From: Deltaproteobacteria bacterium
GTDB lineage: Bacteria > Desulfobacterota > Syntrophia > Syntrophales > Smithellaceae
Reading direction: 5' to 3'
DNA length: 36,962 nucleotides
Assembly: GCA_019136325.1 (NCBI GenBank)
Contig: JAGVUJ010000072.1
Location: 1 to 36,962, forward strand
The position numbers and the translations under genes are program-made. Below the pieces are notes generated by a model. That model worked only from the letters and a program-made list of their open reading frames with translations. It ran no database searches and was not told where the DNA came from. This document shows positions 22,102 to 32,473 of this stretch, one piece after another. Positions within the stretch are counted from its first letter, which is position 1. Each line of letters starts with the position of its first letter.

Positions 22102-24996
22102 TTATTGATGAGATGAGGGACTGTGCTTGCGCAGCAAATCGGCGAAATCGTCGGCTTTTACCGGCTTGCTGAAATAAAAACCCTGCATTTCGTCACAAAC
22201 GTGTTCCCGCAGGTAATTCTCCTGCTCTATGGTCTCCACTCCTTCAGCGACAACGGTAAGACTGAGCGTTTTTCCCATGGTGATGATCGCTTCAGTTATG
22301 GCTTTGTCCTCCGAATCCTGCGGAAGATTGCGGATAAACGATCTGTCCACTTTCAGGGTGTCTATCGGAAAGTGTTTAATTTGCGCGAGGGAAGAATACC
22401 CCGTGCCGAAATCGTCAATCGCCAGCCGTACACCCATGTCCTTGATTTTAGTCAGCAGTTGAATGAGCTTTGAAGGGTTATGCATGACCATGCTTTCCGT
22501 TATTTCGAGCTCCAGAAGATTCGGCGCCATGCCTGATTCATCCAGCACCGTTTGAATGTCTTTGAGCAGGTTCTCATCAATCAACTGGCGGAGAGATAAA
22601 TTGACAGCCATGCAGACAGGAGGCAGATTCTGTTTTTGCCATGCCATGTTTTGCGCGCAGGCTGTTTTCAGCACCCATTTGCCGATGGGCACGATTAATC
22701 CGGTTTCCTCGGCGATGGGAATGAACTGGGTGGGGGTTACCGTGCCCAGATAGGGATTGTCCCATCGAAGCAGAGCCTCAACGCCTGTGATTTCATTGGT
22801 CTTGAAATCGAGTCTGGCCTGATAATACAGATAAAGTTCGTTGCGTTCCAGCGCACGGCGTAAATTTGTTTCAATGGAAAGACGTTCATTGGATTGCGTT
22901 TTAATTTCCTTGGAATAGAACTGGAAATTATTTTTGCCTTCCTCTTTGGCGAAATACATGGCGATGTCGGCATTTTTCATCAATGACTGCTCATCCTGAC
23001 CGTCTTTGGGGAAGATGCTGATACCGATACTGGCGGTAACGCGGCATTCTTCTCCCATGATAACCATCGGCTTGATGGCGGCGGAAAGAATCTTGTGCGC
23101 AACGATTGAGACCTGGTCAACATCGTTAAAATCTTCTATGAGGATTACAAATTCATCGCCGCCCAACCGACCGACAACATCGACGCCCCTCAGGGCTTGC
23201 CTGAACCGTCGGGCAATTTCCTGAAGGAGCATATCTCCCGCCTCGTGGCCGAGAGTGTCATTGATGATCTTGAAACGATCCAGATCGATGAAGAACACGG
23301 CCAGTTGTTTCTTGTGGCGCTTGGAGGAAAGAATGGCCTGATTCAAAAGCTGATTGAACATTAAACGATTGGGCAATCCGGTTAGAGCGTCATGCGTTGC
23401 CATGTAGTTTAATTCCTGCTCGATGCGTTTGCGCTCGGTAATGTCTCGAATGACGCCTTTGAATCCCAGCGGATTGCCGTGAGAGTCTTTTTTCAGCGAC
23501 ACGGAAGCCTCGATGTATTTTTTTGTTCCGTCTTTTCTGATAATCAGCCAGTCAAATCCTTCAGTCGGTTGACCGGTCTTGAAAACGTTGTTGAAAGCCA
23601 GAAAAACTTTTTTTGAATTTTCCTGATCGGAAAATTGTCTGTAATTTGTTCCTTTAAGGTCTTCTCTGGCACACCCGGTAATCCGGCATAATGAATCATT
23701 GAAAAAGGTGAAGTTTCCGTTAAGATCGACTTCAAAGTAGGCTTCCTGAATATTTTCGAGAATACTTCTGTATTTTTCCTCGCTTTCACTGAGGGCTTCG
23801 AGCGCGGCCTCTTTCTGGAATTCGGCTTGCAGGCGTTCGGTCACATCGTGGGTAAATCCCTGAAATCCGATGGGCTGGCCTGATGCATCTTTCTTCAGAT
23901 ATATCGAGGCTTCGACGTATTTTCTGGTTTTGTTTTTCCGGATGATCAGCCAGTCGAATTCCTTGACGGGTACTCCGGTTTTATAAATTTTATTAAACGT
24001 ACGAAACACTTCTTCGGCGGAATTTTTGTCGGTATATCTCCTGTAATTCATTCCCATCATTTCTTCTCTGGAATAACCCAGAAGCAGACACGTCGAATGA
24101 TTGAAAAAGGTGAAATTGCCGGCCAGATCAACTTCAAAAAATCCCTCTTCGATATTTTCGAGAATGCTTCTGTATTTTTCCTCGCTCTGACGAAGCGCTT
24201 CTTCCGCCTGTTTATGTTCCGTTTTATCTCTGACGATGCCTCGGAAAGCGACGGTGCGGCCTGTGGAATTCTTGATCAGGGATATGGATGTTTCCAGATG
24301 TTTCCGTTGCCCGTCTTTCGTTAATATGACATATTCAAATTCTTTTTCCGGCACGCCGGTCTGGAAGACCTTGTTGTATTTTGTATATATTTTCTCGGCA
24401 TTTTCTTTGTCCATCACATCACGATAATTCATTTTCAGCAATTCATGGCCTTGATAACCGTGCATTTTGCTGATGGCATCATTAAAGAATATAAAGTTTC
24501 CCTGAAGATCCAGTTCAACGTAACCATCTTCGATGTTTTCAATAATGGCTCTGTATTTTTCTTCGCTCTGTCTTAAGGCCTCCTCGGTAATTTTGCGTTC
24601 CGTGATGTCCAGGAAACTTCCCAGTGCGGCCGGTTTACCGTTATAAACAATGGGTGAGACTGTTTCCAGGATCGACCTCAGTTCCTTGTTCTTATTGATG
24701 AATCTGAATTCATACGGTTCGACGCTTTCTTTTTTTAAACATTTAATGGCTTCTTTTCTGACTTTTTCTCTGTCTTCCGGGAAAATGTTATTCAGGGCTA
24801 AGGTTCCCATCAGGTCTTCATCAGAATAACCGGTGATTTTTTGAAACAAGTTGCCGATATAAACAAATTTTTTATCCTGAACGATGTATATTCCAACACC
24901 GGCTTTTGCAATGATTTCTTCCGATAGAAGAGAAGGATTGTTTTCGGAGAATGCCGACTCTTTTTTTTTGACGGCATTTTTACGTTTTGTAGGCAT
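22102..24996 (-). CDS. PAS-PAS-PAS-PAS-GGDEF-EAL c-di-GMP signalling protein
   Basis: 964 aa from ATG 24996 (GAGGT 9 bases upstream); a longer frame starts at 25053. Four PAS domains fill about residues 25-525, each followed by a PAC-type ending (DITERK, DKTEHK, DVTERL, DITERK). The three later ones are near-repeats (EEKYRSILENI...). The GGDEF domain has intact RLGGDEF and an inhibitory I-site RGVD five residues before it. The EAL domain has EALLRW, NLSLRQL, ELEITES, IDDFGTGYSSL and EGVE, so both synthesis and breakdown of c-di-GMP look possible. No membrane segment is present, so it is a cytoplasmic sensor whose PAS ligands are unknown. Confidence 0.93.
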   Translation of the reverse strand: MPTKRKNAVKKKESAFSENNPSLLSEEIIAKAGVGIYIVQDKKFVYIGNLFQKITGYSDEDLMGTLALNNIFPEDREKVRKEAIKCLKKESVEPYEFRFINKNKELRSILETVSPIVYNGKPAALGSFLDITERKITEEALRQSEEKYRAIIENIEDGYVELDLQGNFIFFNDAISKMHGYQGHELLKMNYRDVMDKENAEKIYTKYNKVFQTGVPEKEFEYVILTKDGQRKHLETSISLIKNSTGRTVAFRGIVRDKTEHKQAEEALRQSEEKYRSILENIEEGFFEVDLAGNFTFFNHSTCLLLGYSREEMMGMNYRRYTDKNSAEEVFRTFNKIYKTGVPVKEFDWLIIRKNKTRKYVEASIYLKKDASGQPIGFQGFTHDVTERLQAEFQKEAALEALSESEEKYRSILENIQEAYFEVDLNGNFTFFNDSLCRITGCAREDLKGTNYRQFSDQENSKKVFLAFNNVFKTGQPTEGFDWLIIRKDGTKKYIEASVSLKKDSHGNPLGFKGVIRDITERKRIEQELNYMATHDALTGLPNRLMFNQLLNQAILSSKRHKKQLAVFFIDLDRFKIINDTLGHEAGDMLLQEIARRFRQALRGVDVVGRLGGDEFVILIEDFNDVDQVSIVAHKILSAAIKPMVIMGEECRVTASIGISIFPKDGQDEQSLMKNADIAMYFAKEEGKNNFQFYSKEIKTQSNERLSIETNLRRALERNELYLYYQARLDFKTNEITGVEALLRWDNPYLGTVTPTQFIPIAEETGLIVPIGKWVLKTACAQNMAWQKQNLPPVCMAVNLSLRQLIDENLLKDIQTVLDESGMAPNLLELEITESMVMHNPSKLIQLLTKIKDMGVRLAIDDFGTGYSSLAQIKHFPIDTLKVDRSFIRNLPQDSEDKAITEAIITMGKTLSLTVVAEGVETIEQENYLREHVCDEMQGFYFSKPVKADDFADLLRKHSPSSHQ

Positions 24997-25116
24997 GTCC
25001 AATGTACCTCGGCGTAGGAATAGAATCTTTGTAAAAGCAATGCGCTTAAGCAAAGCAAATAACTTATATCAAAAGGATAAGAGTCCTGGTTTCAGATATC
25101 AGACGCCGGGGAGATT

Positions 25117-25494
25117 TCATTCCCGGACCGCAATAGCCTCTATTTCAATCAGCGCTCCCCTCGGTAATACGCTGGCTTCTACCGTTGAACGGGCCGGAGG
25201 ATTATCCGGGAAAAAAACGGCATACACTTCATTAACCGCCGGAAAGTCTTTTATATTCTTCAGAAATATGGTTGTCTTGACGATATGGGACAAGTCCAGA
25301 TCCGTTTTTCTCAGAATATTCCGGATGGTGAGAAGAATTTGACCGGTGGCCTTTTTGATATCGCTGATTATTTCTCCCGTTTCCGGATCAACCGGAAGCT
25401 GTCCGGAAATAAAAATCATGTCATTGGCTTCGACGGCTGCGGAATAAGGCCCGGATACCCCAAATTCACTTGACGCAATGATTTTCTTTTTCAT
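25117..25494 (-). CDS. ridA: RidA family enamine/imine deaminase
   Basis: 125 aa, full family length. RidA removes reactive enamines/imines made by PLP enzymes. The substrate-binding Arg102 (PPARSTVEASVLPRGALIEIEAIA) and catalytic Glu near the end are present, as is GPYSAAVEANDMIFISGQLP. It lies 41 bases upstream of the nadA stop on the same strand, probably one transcript. RidA protects PLP and NAD-related metabolism, so the pairing is sensible. Confidence 0.92.
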   Translation of the reverse strand: MKKKIIASSEFGVSGPYSAAVEANDMIFISGQLPVDPETGEIISDIKKATGQILLTIRNILRKTDLDLSHIVKTTIFLKNIKDFPAVNEVYAVFFPDNPPARSTVEASVLPRGALIEIEAIAVRE

Positions 25495-25535
25495 AATGTT
25501 GTTCCCAAAATTTTTATATGCAAAACCTGGTCGCT

Positions 25536-26441
25536 CTATAATGTTTCGAGCATTCTTTCTATGGAGCGTCTTGCTTTGTCGGCAATATCGGGGGAGACGG
25601 TAATTTCGTACGAGAGATTTTCAAGCGACCGGAGGACTTTCTCCAGAGTTATTATTTTCATGTCTGTACAGATTGCTTTTTCCGAGGCGGGATAAAAAAT
25701 TTTATCCGGATTTTCTTTTTTGAGTCTGTGAATGATTCCGGTTTCCGTGCCGATGATAAATTCTTTTTCCGTGGAATTTTTGATATATCTGCTCATGCCT
25801 TCGGTGGACGATACGATGTCTGCCAATTCGGTGACGACGGATTTACATTCGGGATGAACAATGACCCTGGCCCGGGGATGACGACTTTTTGCCTGAAGGA
25901 TATGTTCCGGTAAAATATCCGCGTGAACGGGGCAGTATCCCTCCCAGATAATAAAGCTGCATTGCGCCGTCGAGGATACATACTGTGCCAGATTCCGGTC
26001 GGGAACAAAAATGATTTCTCTGTTGCCGGTGGAAATCTTCTGCGCCATCTTCAACGCGTTGGCGGACGTGCAGCAGTAATCACAAAGCGCCTTGACCCCG
26101 GCTGATGAGTTCACGTAGCACATCGTAACAGCACGAGGGTATCTTGCCTGCAGAGTTTTTAAACCTTCCGGATCGATCATGTCGGCCATCGGGCAACCGG
26201 CGTCTTGATCGGGGAGCAATACGATTTTTTGCGGGGATAATATTTTAGCGGTTTCCGCCATAAAATGAACGCCGCAGAATACGATGATCTCGGCACTTGT
26301 TTTTGAAGCTTCAATGCTGAGTCCCAGTGAGTCGCCGACAAAATCGGCAATGTCCTGAATTTCAGGAGGTTGGTAATTATGTGCCAGGATAACGGCATTT
26401 TTTTCTTTTTTGAGCGCTTTAATTGCCTCGGTGATTCCCAT
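25536..26441 (-). CDS. nadA: Quinolinate synthase
   Basis: 301 aa. NadA condenses iminoaspartate with dihydroxyacetone phosphate to quinolinate, the first dedicated intermediate of NAD synthesis, using a [4Fe-4S] cluster. The three cluster cysteines are at C108 (MCYVNSSAGVKA), C199 (VHPECKSVV) and C258 (KAICTDMK). The substrate motifs HNYQPPEIQDIADFVGDS (21-38) and GTETGIIHRL are intact. Oxygen-sensitive NadA fits an anaerobe. No nadB or nadC is in the window. Confidence 0.95.
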   Translation of the reverse strand: MGITEAIKALKKEKNAVILAHNYQPPEIQDIADFVGDSLGLSIEASKTSAEIIVFCGVHFMAETAKILSPQKIVLLPDQDAGCPMADMIDPEGLKTLQARYPRAVTMCYVNSSAGVKALCDYCCTSANALKMAQKISTGNREIIFVPDRNLAQYVSSTAQCSFIIWEGYCPVHADILPEHILQAKSRHPRARVIVHPECKSVVTELADIVSSTEGMSRYIKNSTEKEFIIGTETGIIHRLKKENPDKIFYPASEKAICTDMKIITLEKVLRSLENLSYEITVSPDIADKARRSIERMLETL

Positions 26442-26620
26442 TGCGTTTCCCGCCGTCGATCATTTCAGTGAAAGACATCATTTGTTTTGACGGCGATTAA
26501 ATCAGAAAAAAATCATTTGTCAAGAATTAAGAAAAGCCGTTGATGGACTGGTTTTTAATGAAAATGTCGAAGAAACATCTTCAGAATGATTCCGGCCATG
26601 TTATTCCTGGACCTTTGGAA

Positions 26621-27733
26621 TCAATTATTTTGGTTAAAGATAAAGAGCTTCTCGCCGGGCGACAATTTCTGATTCACGCTGGAGATATCGTTCCAGATCA
26701 TGATTGCTTTTACCGATACATTTAAGCTTTTGGCGATGGTATAGATGTTGTCTCCTCTTTTGATCGTATAGACCGATTTTTCTTTTTCCTCCAGCCATTG
26801 TTTCAGCCGGGTCTCATATCTTTCGGAGAAACGATCTGCAGCCCCCCGGGGAATTAAAATAACGTGCCGGCCTGCAGGAAGGTGATATTTTTTCAAGTGA
26901 GGGTTCAGGTCTTTAATCATCTTAAAATACGTATTGGCTGCCTGGGCGATGACATGAATCGGCACGGGGTAATCTGACGATATTTCCACCTGATCGAATT
27001 GCAGCTGATGGTAGAGATCTTCCCGCGACAGATAAAATCCATATTTTTGAGGATCGGATAAAATGATCTTGGCGGCCAGAATTCTGAAAATATATCTCTG
27101 CGTTTCCTGGTTCAGGTGCAGTTGATAATATGTGTTCACTCGCTGCATCAGCATTTCCGTTTTCAAGCCGTCCTCACCCATATTATAGGCCGCTGCGGCA
27201 AGGGTCCAGGAGTCGAAAATCAATCGAAGGTCTTTCAGGTAAGCAATGGCCGCATTGGTGGAAACAAAGAAATTTCGACGTTCATCGATATCATCGTTAA
27301 TGGTCATACGGTATTTGTTTCCGGTGCTTTCGATAAACTGCCAGAAACCGACCGCTCCTTTGTGAGATGCCGCCAGAGGTTTCAGGGCGCTTTCCGCGAT
27401 GACGATGTATTTCAGATCGTCCGGAAGGCGATTATCCCTCAAAACTTTTTCGATATAGGGAAAATAACGGTTGGCGCGTTTCAGCCATAAAATGACGTCA
27501 TCGCTGTTTTGAAGAGAAACAAGCAATTCTCTTTCCAGTCTTTCCTTAACATCCGGTTCGTGTAAAGGGACTTTTTCGTTGCAGAAGGTAAGGGGCTCTC
27601 TGATGTTCAGCGCATCCACGAGTGATTGTCCCACCGATTTCTGCCATCCGATCTGCGCTTCCGCTGAAATCGTGACGGTCATCATGACAGCGACCGCTAG
27701 CATGACGCCCCATAATCTACCCTTGTGATTCAT
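26621..27733 (-). CDS. MltD-like lytic transglycosylase with LysM domain
   Basis: 370 aa. It cleaves peptidoglycan with formation of 1,6-anhydro ends. A signal peptide (about 1-26, ending ISAEA) leads to the periplasm. The SLT domain spans about 95-240, with catalytic Glu114 in YIVIAESALKPLAASHKGAV and GFWQFIESTGNKY. One C-terminal LysM (about 322-367: YTIKRGDNIYTIAKSLNVSV) binds glycan. A GGGAGAA site precedes the ATG. MltD often has more LysM repeats; here there is one clear copy. Confidence 0.9.
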   Translation of the reverse strand: MNHKGRLWGVMLAVAVMMTVTISAEAQIGWQKSVGQSLVDALNIREPLTFCNEKVPLHEPDVKERLERELLVSLQNSDDVILWLKRANRYFPYIEKVLRDNRLPDDLKYIVIAESALKPLAASHKGAVGFWQFIESTGNKYRMTINDDIDERRNFFVSTNAAIAYLKDLRLIFDSWTLAAAAYNMGEDGLKTEMLMQRVNTYYQLHLNQETQRYIFRILAAKIILSDPQKYGFYLSREDLYHQLQFDQVEISSDYPVPIHVIAQAANTYFKMIKDLNPHLKKYHLPAGRHVILIPRGAADRFSERYETRLKQWLEEKEKSVYTIKRGDNIYTIAKSLNVSVKAIMIWNDISSVNQKLSPGEKLFIFNQNN

Positions 27734-27877
27734 GGCCGTTTCTCCCGTTGTTTGCCGTTTATGTACTAAGGCGGAAAGAGTTTGTCAAACGAATAAACGA
27801 CTCGGTTGCGGGGTTGAAAATGGCAAGAACAATGGTTTCTTCTTGTCAATGCCGGGTGATGGTGTTATGAAAAAAAC

Positions 27878-29416
27878 ATGAATAAACTGCTGGGTAAAAA
27901 AAATCGTTCGCTGTTTTCTGCGAAAGATGTCCGACAGATAGAACGTTTCGGACTTGATCTGCAATCCGTGGAAAAACAACTTTCGATGCACCGGCGCGGC
28001 CCCACATTCATAAAATTGAACAGGCCCTGCGCGGTTCATGACGGAATATTTTCTTTTTCAACCGCACAACAAAGGCGATTTATTTCCCTGTATGAGCAGA
28101 AATCCGGCCAATACACATTGCAGAAATTTGTTCCCGCATCGGGAGCCGCCAGCCGCATGTTCAGCGAATGGTTCGCCGTCGGAAGCAAAGGAAGTTTCGG
28201 ATCAAAGTCGCTGGATGAACGTTTTATCCGATATCTTGAGCAGCTTCCGTTTTATGATCGGATTGCCGATAGCAGGAAGGGTGGGACGCTGCTTAAAGAG
28301 AAGAATATCGGTGGTTTATTAAAATATATTTTATCTTCCGATGGCCTTCATTTCGGAAAATATCCGAAAGCGCTTGTTCCTTTTCATCGATATCATTCAA
28401 AAGACATTCGCACGCCGATGGAAGAACACATTGCTGAAGCCGCTCTTTATACGGTCAACAAAGGGAATGAAAGTTCAATTCATTTTACGCTTGCTCCCGG
28501 TTTTAAATCATCCGTAATCGGATTCCTGAAGGCGGTCATTCCGCGTTATTCGGCAAAAAATAAGATAAGATATAAAATATCCTTGTCGCTCCAGGCATTA
28601 TCCACCAAGACCATTGCGCTCGATGAAAATCAGTTGCCTTTCCGGGATGAAACAGGGAAAATCATTTTTCGTCCAGGAGGTCACGGTGCCCTCCTGGGTA
28701 ATCTAAACAGGCTGGATGCCGATTTTATATTTGTTCGCAATATCGATAATATTGCTCCGGAAACGCTTTGGGGGAAAATTATTCCCTACAGAAAAATGCT
28801 CGGCGGACTGGCTATCTCGATGCGGGAAGAAATTATTACGCACATCCGGCAACTGAAAAATAATAATATTCGTCGTTCGCAGTTGGATGAAATAATTATT
28901 TTCTGTTCGGACCAATTGAACATCGTGTTTCCCCATAGTTTTTTAAGGCTATCCAGGACGGAGAAAATAAGGACTCTTTTGTCTGTATTGAATCGCCCGT
29001 TACGTGTTTGCGGTATGGTGAAAAATGAAAATCACCCCGGAGGAGGTCCATTTTGGGTTGAAGAAAAGGACGGAACGCAAACCCTTCAGATTGTGGAAAA
29101 CGCGCATGTGAATATGCGGGAAAAAGATCAGGCCGATATCTGGTCGGGAGCCGGATATTTTAATCCGGTCGATATGGTGTGCTGTATAAAGGATTATCGG
29201 GGCAAACGATTCAATCTCCGGACGTTTGTGAATCACGATACGTATTTGATTACTTCAAAACATGAGAAGGGCCGTGAACTCAAAGCATTGGAAGTTCCGG
29301 GGCTATGGAACGGGTCCATGGCTTACTGGAACACAGTTTTTGTCAGATTGCCGGTCATCGTTTTTAACCCTGTCAAAACCGTTTACGATCTTTTATGTCC
29401 CGGGCACCGGGTTTGA
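27878..29416 (+). CDS. DUF4301 family protein
   Basis: 512 aa. The family signature LQKFVPASGAASRMFSEWF (about 81-99) and later VCGMVKNENHPGGGPFWVEE and AHVNMREKDQADIWSGAGYF are clearly present. DUF4301 proteins are uncharacterised, although the fold has been compared to nucleotidyltransferases because of the conserved GxGxR/M-like loop and the PGGHGALLGNLN segment. No membrane segment is present. It is coded divergently from the transglycosylase. The ribosome-binding site is weak. Confidence 0.8.
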   Translation: MNKLLGKKNRSLFSAKDVRQIERFGLDLQSVEKQLSMHRRGPTFIKLNRPCAVHDGIFSFSTAQQRRFISLYEQKSGQYTLQKFVPASGAASRMFSEWFAVGSKGSFGSKSLDERFIRYLEQLPFYDRIADSRKGGTLLKEKNIGGLLKYILSSDGLHFGKYPKALVPFHRYHSKDIRTPMEEHIAEAALYTVNKGNESSIHFTLAPGFKSSVIGFLKAVIPRYSAKNKIRYKISLSLQALSTKTIALDENQLPFRDETGKIIFRPGGHGALLGNLNRLDADFIFVRNIDNIAPETLWGKIIPYRKMLGGLAISMREEIITHIRQLKNNNIRRSQLDEIIIFCSDQLNIVFPHSFLRLSRTEKIRTLLSVLNRPLRVCGMVKNENHPGGGPFWVEEKDGTQTLQIVENAHVNMREKDQADIWSGAGYFNPVDMVCCIKDYRGKRFNLRTFVNHDTYLITSKHEKGRELKALEVPGLWNGSMAYWNTVFVRLPVIVFNPVKTVYDLLCPGHRV

Positions 29417-29433
29417 TGAAGCCATCTTGATCG

Positions 29434-30405
29434 TTAAATAATCCATCGTTGACAGTCTTCTTGTGTCGCCGGGGATGCCGTTAACTTTTCTGCGATATTG
29501 TTCTTCATGCAAATAACGTTCGTTTGAACATCAGGAGGCGCATCGCTGTAGCGGACGCACAGGGCGGAGGCAATGATTTTATCGGACTCCGCGCCGTTGG
29601 GAACCAGCACCAGGGGGCCGGGGAAATGAGCCATGTTGAAAATCAAATCGCCGGGAACAATCAGTTTTTTCAGCGCTTCATTGTCAGCACGGTTTCTGCC
29701 GACGATGATCTTGCATTGATTGCTGATACGAAAATGACGGCCGTATTTCAGTAATTCATAATCCCGTATGTCCGGCGCAGCCTGATGAGCAAGTAAATCG
29801 CGTAAACGCCTGGAAAAGATTGGGTCGGTCAGCAGGCAGCCTCCCGCCGGAGGAGCGTAATTAACGATACCGAAGTCGGCTGCAAGTTGCATTTGCTGTT
29901 TTCGTCCCCGTCCCTGAATGGCAAGCATTTTTGATCGATCGACAAGTTTTTCTCGTTCCGCCTTTATGGGATCCAGAAGAATGGCGCTAAGCGGACGTAA
30001 AATATAATCCTGATAGCCGGAGTTTTTGGCGACAACGTATAGCGATTGTTTGTTTTGTGACATCGGACGCTGCCCCAAAACTTCTCCGGTCAGAATGAAG
30101 TCTCTTCCGGTTTCTTTCATCCTCCTGCCCGCAATATGAAGCATCAAGGTGTGGCAGTCTATGCACGGATTCATGTTTTTCCCGTAACCGTAACGCGGCG
30201 CTTTGAGCATCTGCAGATGTTCGGACGTAATATCCTGAATTTCCAGAGGCAGATTGATTTGCCGACTGGCGGCCAGTGCTTTTTGGGCGTCAAAAAAAGG
30301 TGTGGTAAAACTCAAACAGAGGACATCAACGTTCTGCCGGCGGATTAACTCTGCCGCCAGGATGCTGTCCAATCCGCCTGAAAAAAGAGCGATAGCTTTG
30401 ACCAT
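29434..30405 (-). CDS. ThiI-like PP-loop ATPase (tRNA thiolation type)
   Basis: 323 aa. The N-terminal PP-loop SGGLDS (9-14) activates a substrate as adenylate. A C-x-x-C-H motif (NPCIDCHTLM) and GEVLGQRPMSQ are as in ThiI/MnmA-like tRNA sulfur transferases. The C-terminal part (about 220-300: GRHFRISNQCKIIVGRNRAD) looks like an NFACT-R (DUF814) RNA-binding domain, a fusion common in anaerobic bacteria. It lacks the THUMP domain of E. coli ThiI. AAGGAA lies before the ATG. Probable tRNA 4-thiouridine synthesis or related thiolation. Confidence 0.8.
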   Translation of the reverse strand: MVKAIALFSGGLDSILAAELIRRQNVDVLCLSFTTPFFDAQKALAASRQINLPLEIQDITSEHLQMLKAPRYGYGKNMNPCIDCHTLMLHIAGRRMKETGRDFILTGEVLGQRPMSQNKQSLYVVAKNSGYQDYILRPLSAILLDPIKAEREKLVDRSKMLAIQGRGRKQQMQLAADFGIVNYAPPAGGCLLTDPIFSRRLRDLLAHQAAPDIRDYELLKYGRHFRISNQCKIIVGRNRADNEALKKLIVPGDLIFNMAHFPGPLVLVPNGAESDKIIASALCVRYSDAPPDVQTNVICMKNNIAEKLTASPATQEDCQRWII

Positions 30406-30585
30406 AAATATTCCTTAGAAAATACTTTTAGGGGGGAAATTTGTCTTTCTGTGAAGCACGATTCAATAAAAACAAGATTGACCCATGGATAATTTTACAT
30501 CGATTAAAAAAAGAAACAATCGAAGCAGATTTGGGGTAACGATTTAGTCGGTTATGAGGACGTCTCCGGAATGTTATAAAATAAA

Positions 30586-32298
30586 TTAATATCGGGCTAT
30601 CTGGACGGACCATACCTCTTGCAGTAATCCGCGCAATCCGGGATCCATATCGAAATTAACAACGTATAGATTTTCGTTAATTTTAGTGCCGTTGAATTTT
30701 AAGGCATAAGGCGCCTGGTTTTTTTCCGGACCGGCAAAGGTGTGACTGCCGTAATGAAAAGGGATGTCCAGGCCACTTAGAATATTAGCCAGAATGTTCT
30801 TAGGCGAATCGCCATCGCTGATGAAGATCGTGTCATGACCGGCCTGTTTTAAAGCATTGATAAACTGCTGAGAAAGCGATTGAGAGTAAATGACATATTT
30901 TTTGTTTTCTTTGCTGATCAGAACATCCGCCTTCAGGGAAAGATTAAACCCATCCTTTACAGAGTCGAAGATTTGGATCTCCACATCTTTTTCGGCATTC
31001 AGCCCCAGATGTGTGGCCAGCGCGTAGGAAAAATCCTTTGCCGTCGTCGTCGGGAAAACGGAAACCGGCGGCAGAGAGTACAACTCTTCGGGTTTCCCCA
31101 TCATGCCGGTCTCTTCTGAAAATTCAGTTATGATTAATCCATTTTTCTGGGCATAGTTTTTGATTGAATTGGGCAGCAGCAGATTATTGTCATAAATCAG
31201 GCGCAAACCCTGGATAATGGATTGCGATTGTTGCCCGGGGATGGGTTTGACAATTAACCAATCGACCGTGACCTCGACCGGCGGCAGCGCTCCAAAAGTC
31301 AATGGCCGTTCACTTTTAATGAGGTTATATTTTTTTGTGGCGCTCATGATTTTTTTCAGGATACCGATCGTGTCGTCATTGATATCCGCCTTTACCAAAT
31401 GATAATTTTTCCAATTATTCGAAATTATCTTTTTTAAATTTTTATGAGCCCTGTTTTCCAGATCAAGAAAGACCGTGGTGTTGTCGTCAAATTCGATGAG
31501 CGGCATTTTAGAGCAATCGATGGTAATTTGTCCCGCCTGAGGAAGAGGGAGATAATAATTGCCGGTTGCTGTGAACGTTCCGTTCATCTGGGTGATAATA
31601 TGTTTGAGCAGAGCAAGGTGCACTTCCGGCGGCATGCTTTTCTTGTCTTTGATTTCGATGATCTTTTCCGCTTGAATGGATTTTCCTGATAATTCTTCCA
31701 TGGCATCAGTCCGAAGTACTGTTTCATCAGAGGATTTAACGAACACGGTTTTTCCGGGAAGTTTTATAACGGTTCCGGCAAAAATTCTATTAATGTTTCT
31801 AACGCGGGGATTGATGGCTTTAATGGTCCGAATCATCCGGGGGATGCCGGTCTCGGCGACTTTATACTCACGTCGAACGATTTTGTATAAAGTATCTCCT
31901 CTTTTTATCGTGTAATATACGTTTTTAGGCGAAGGGCTTTTTTCAACGGAAGTCGAGACGGTTTTAGATTTGGAGGAATCGTCTGCCGTTGACGGCTTTC
32001 CGGGAAGAAAGACGGATTGGCCGACTTCCAGATTGTTAATATCGGGTATGTGAGGATTGAGTTCCTTAATAAGCTGATAGTTTGTCAGGATGTCTTTTTC
32101 CGTTGTGCCGGGGATTTGTTTGATTATATTTAAAAGAATATCTCCCTCTTTAACGGTGTAAGTGTATAGGTTTTTTCTGGCGATGGCGGTTTTCTTCAGC
32201 TTGATCTGCACCGTATCTTCATTCGCCGCGTCAGCATGATAAACCAAGGCAATGGAAGCAAACACAATGATCAGAACCAAAACGTACCGTTTAAACAT
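30586..32298 (-). CDS. Exported LysM-domain protein
   Basis: 570 aa from ATG 32298 (GGGGAAG upstream); a longer frame from 32358 lacks a site. The signal peptide (MFKRYVLVLIIVFASIALVYHADA) marks a periplasmic or surface protein. Two LysM domains follow: about 45-100 (YTVKEGDILLNIIKQIPG) and about 125-180 (YYTIKRGDTLYKIVRRE). The remaining 380 residues have no recognised domain. Peptidoglycan binding is expected; the rest may be structural. Confidence 0.8.
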   Translation of the reverse strand: MFKRYVLVLIIVFASIALVYHADAANEDTVQIKLKKTAIARKNLYTYTVKEGDILLNIIKQIPGTTEKDILTNYQLIKELNPHIPDINNLEVGQSVFLPGKPSTADDSSKSKTVSTSVEKSPSPKNVYYTIKRGDTLYKIVRREYKVAETGIPRMIRTIKAINPRVRNINRIFAGTVIKLPGKTVFVKSSDETVLRTDAMEELSGKSIQAEKIIEIKDKKSMPPEVHLALLKHIITQMNGTFTATGNYYLPLPQAGQITIDCSKMPLIEFDDNTTVFLDLENRAHKNLKKIISNNWKNYHLVKADINDDTIGILKKIMSATKKYNLIKSERPLTFGALPPVEVTVDWLIVKPIPGQQSQSIIQGLRLIYDNNLLLPNSIKNYAQKNGLIITEFSEETGMMGKPEELYSLPPVSVFPTTTAKDFSYALATHLGLNAEKDVEIQIFDSVKDGFNLSLKADVLISKENKKYVIYSQSLSQQFINALKQAGHDTIFISDGDSPKNILANILSGLDIPFHYGSHTFAGPEKNQAPYALKFNGTKINENLYVVNFDMDPGLRGLLQEVWSVQIARY

Positions 32299-32473
32299 CA
32301 AAATCTTCCCCCTGTTGCAGTTATTAAAATCATGTCTGTGCTTTGGAAAATACTTCAATTAGCAATAAAAGTCAATCTCTTATATGGATTTGATGAGAAG
32401 AAAGCAGAGAAACTTCGGCAGAAAATAAAATTAATTTTGACGAAAAAGTTGGAGAATGAGCCTGAAATAAAAA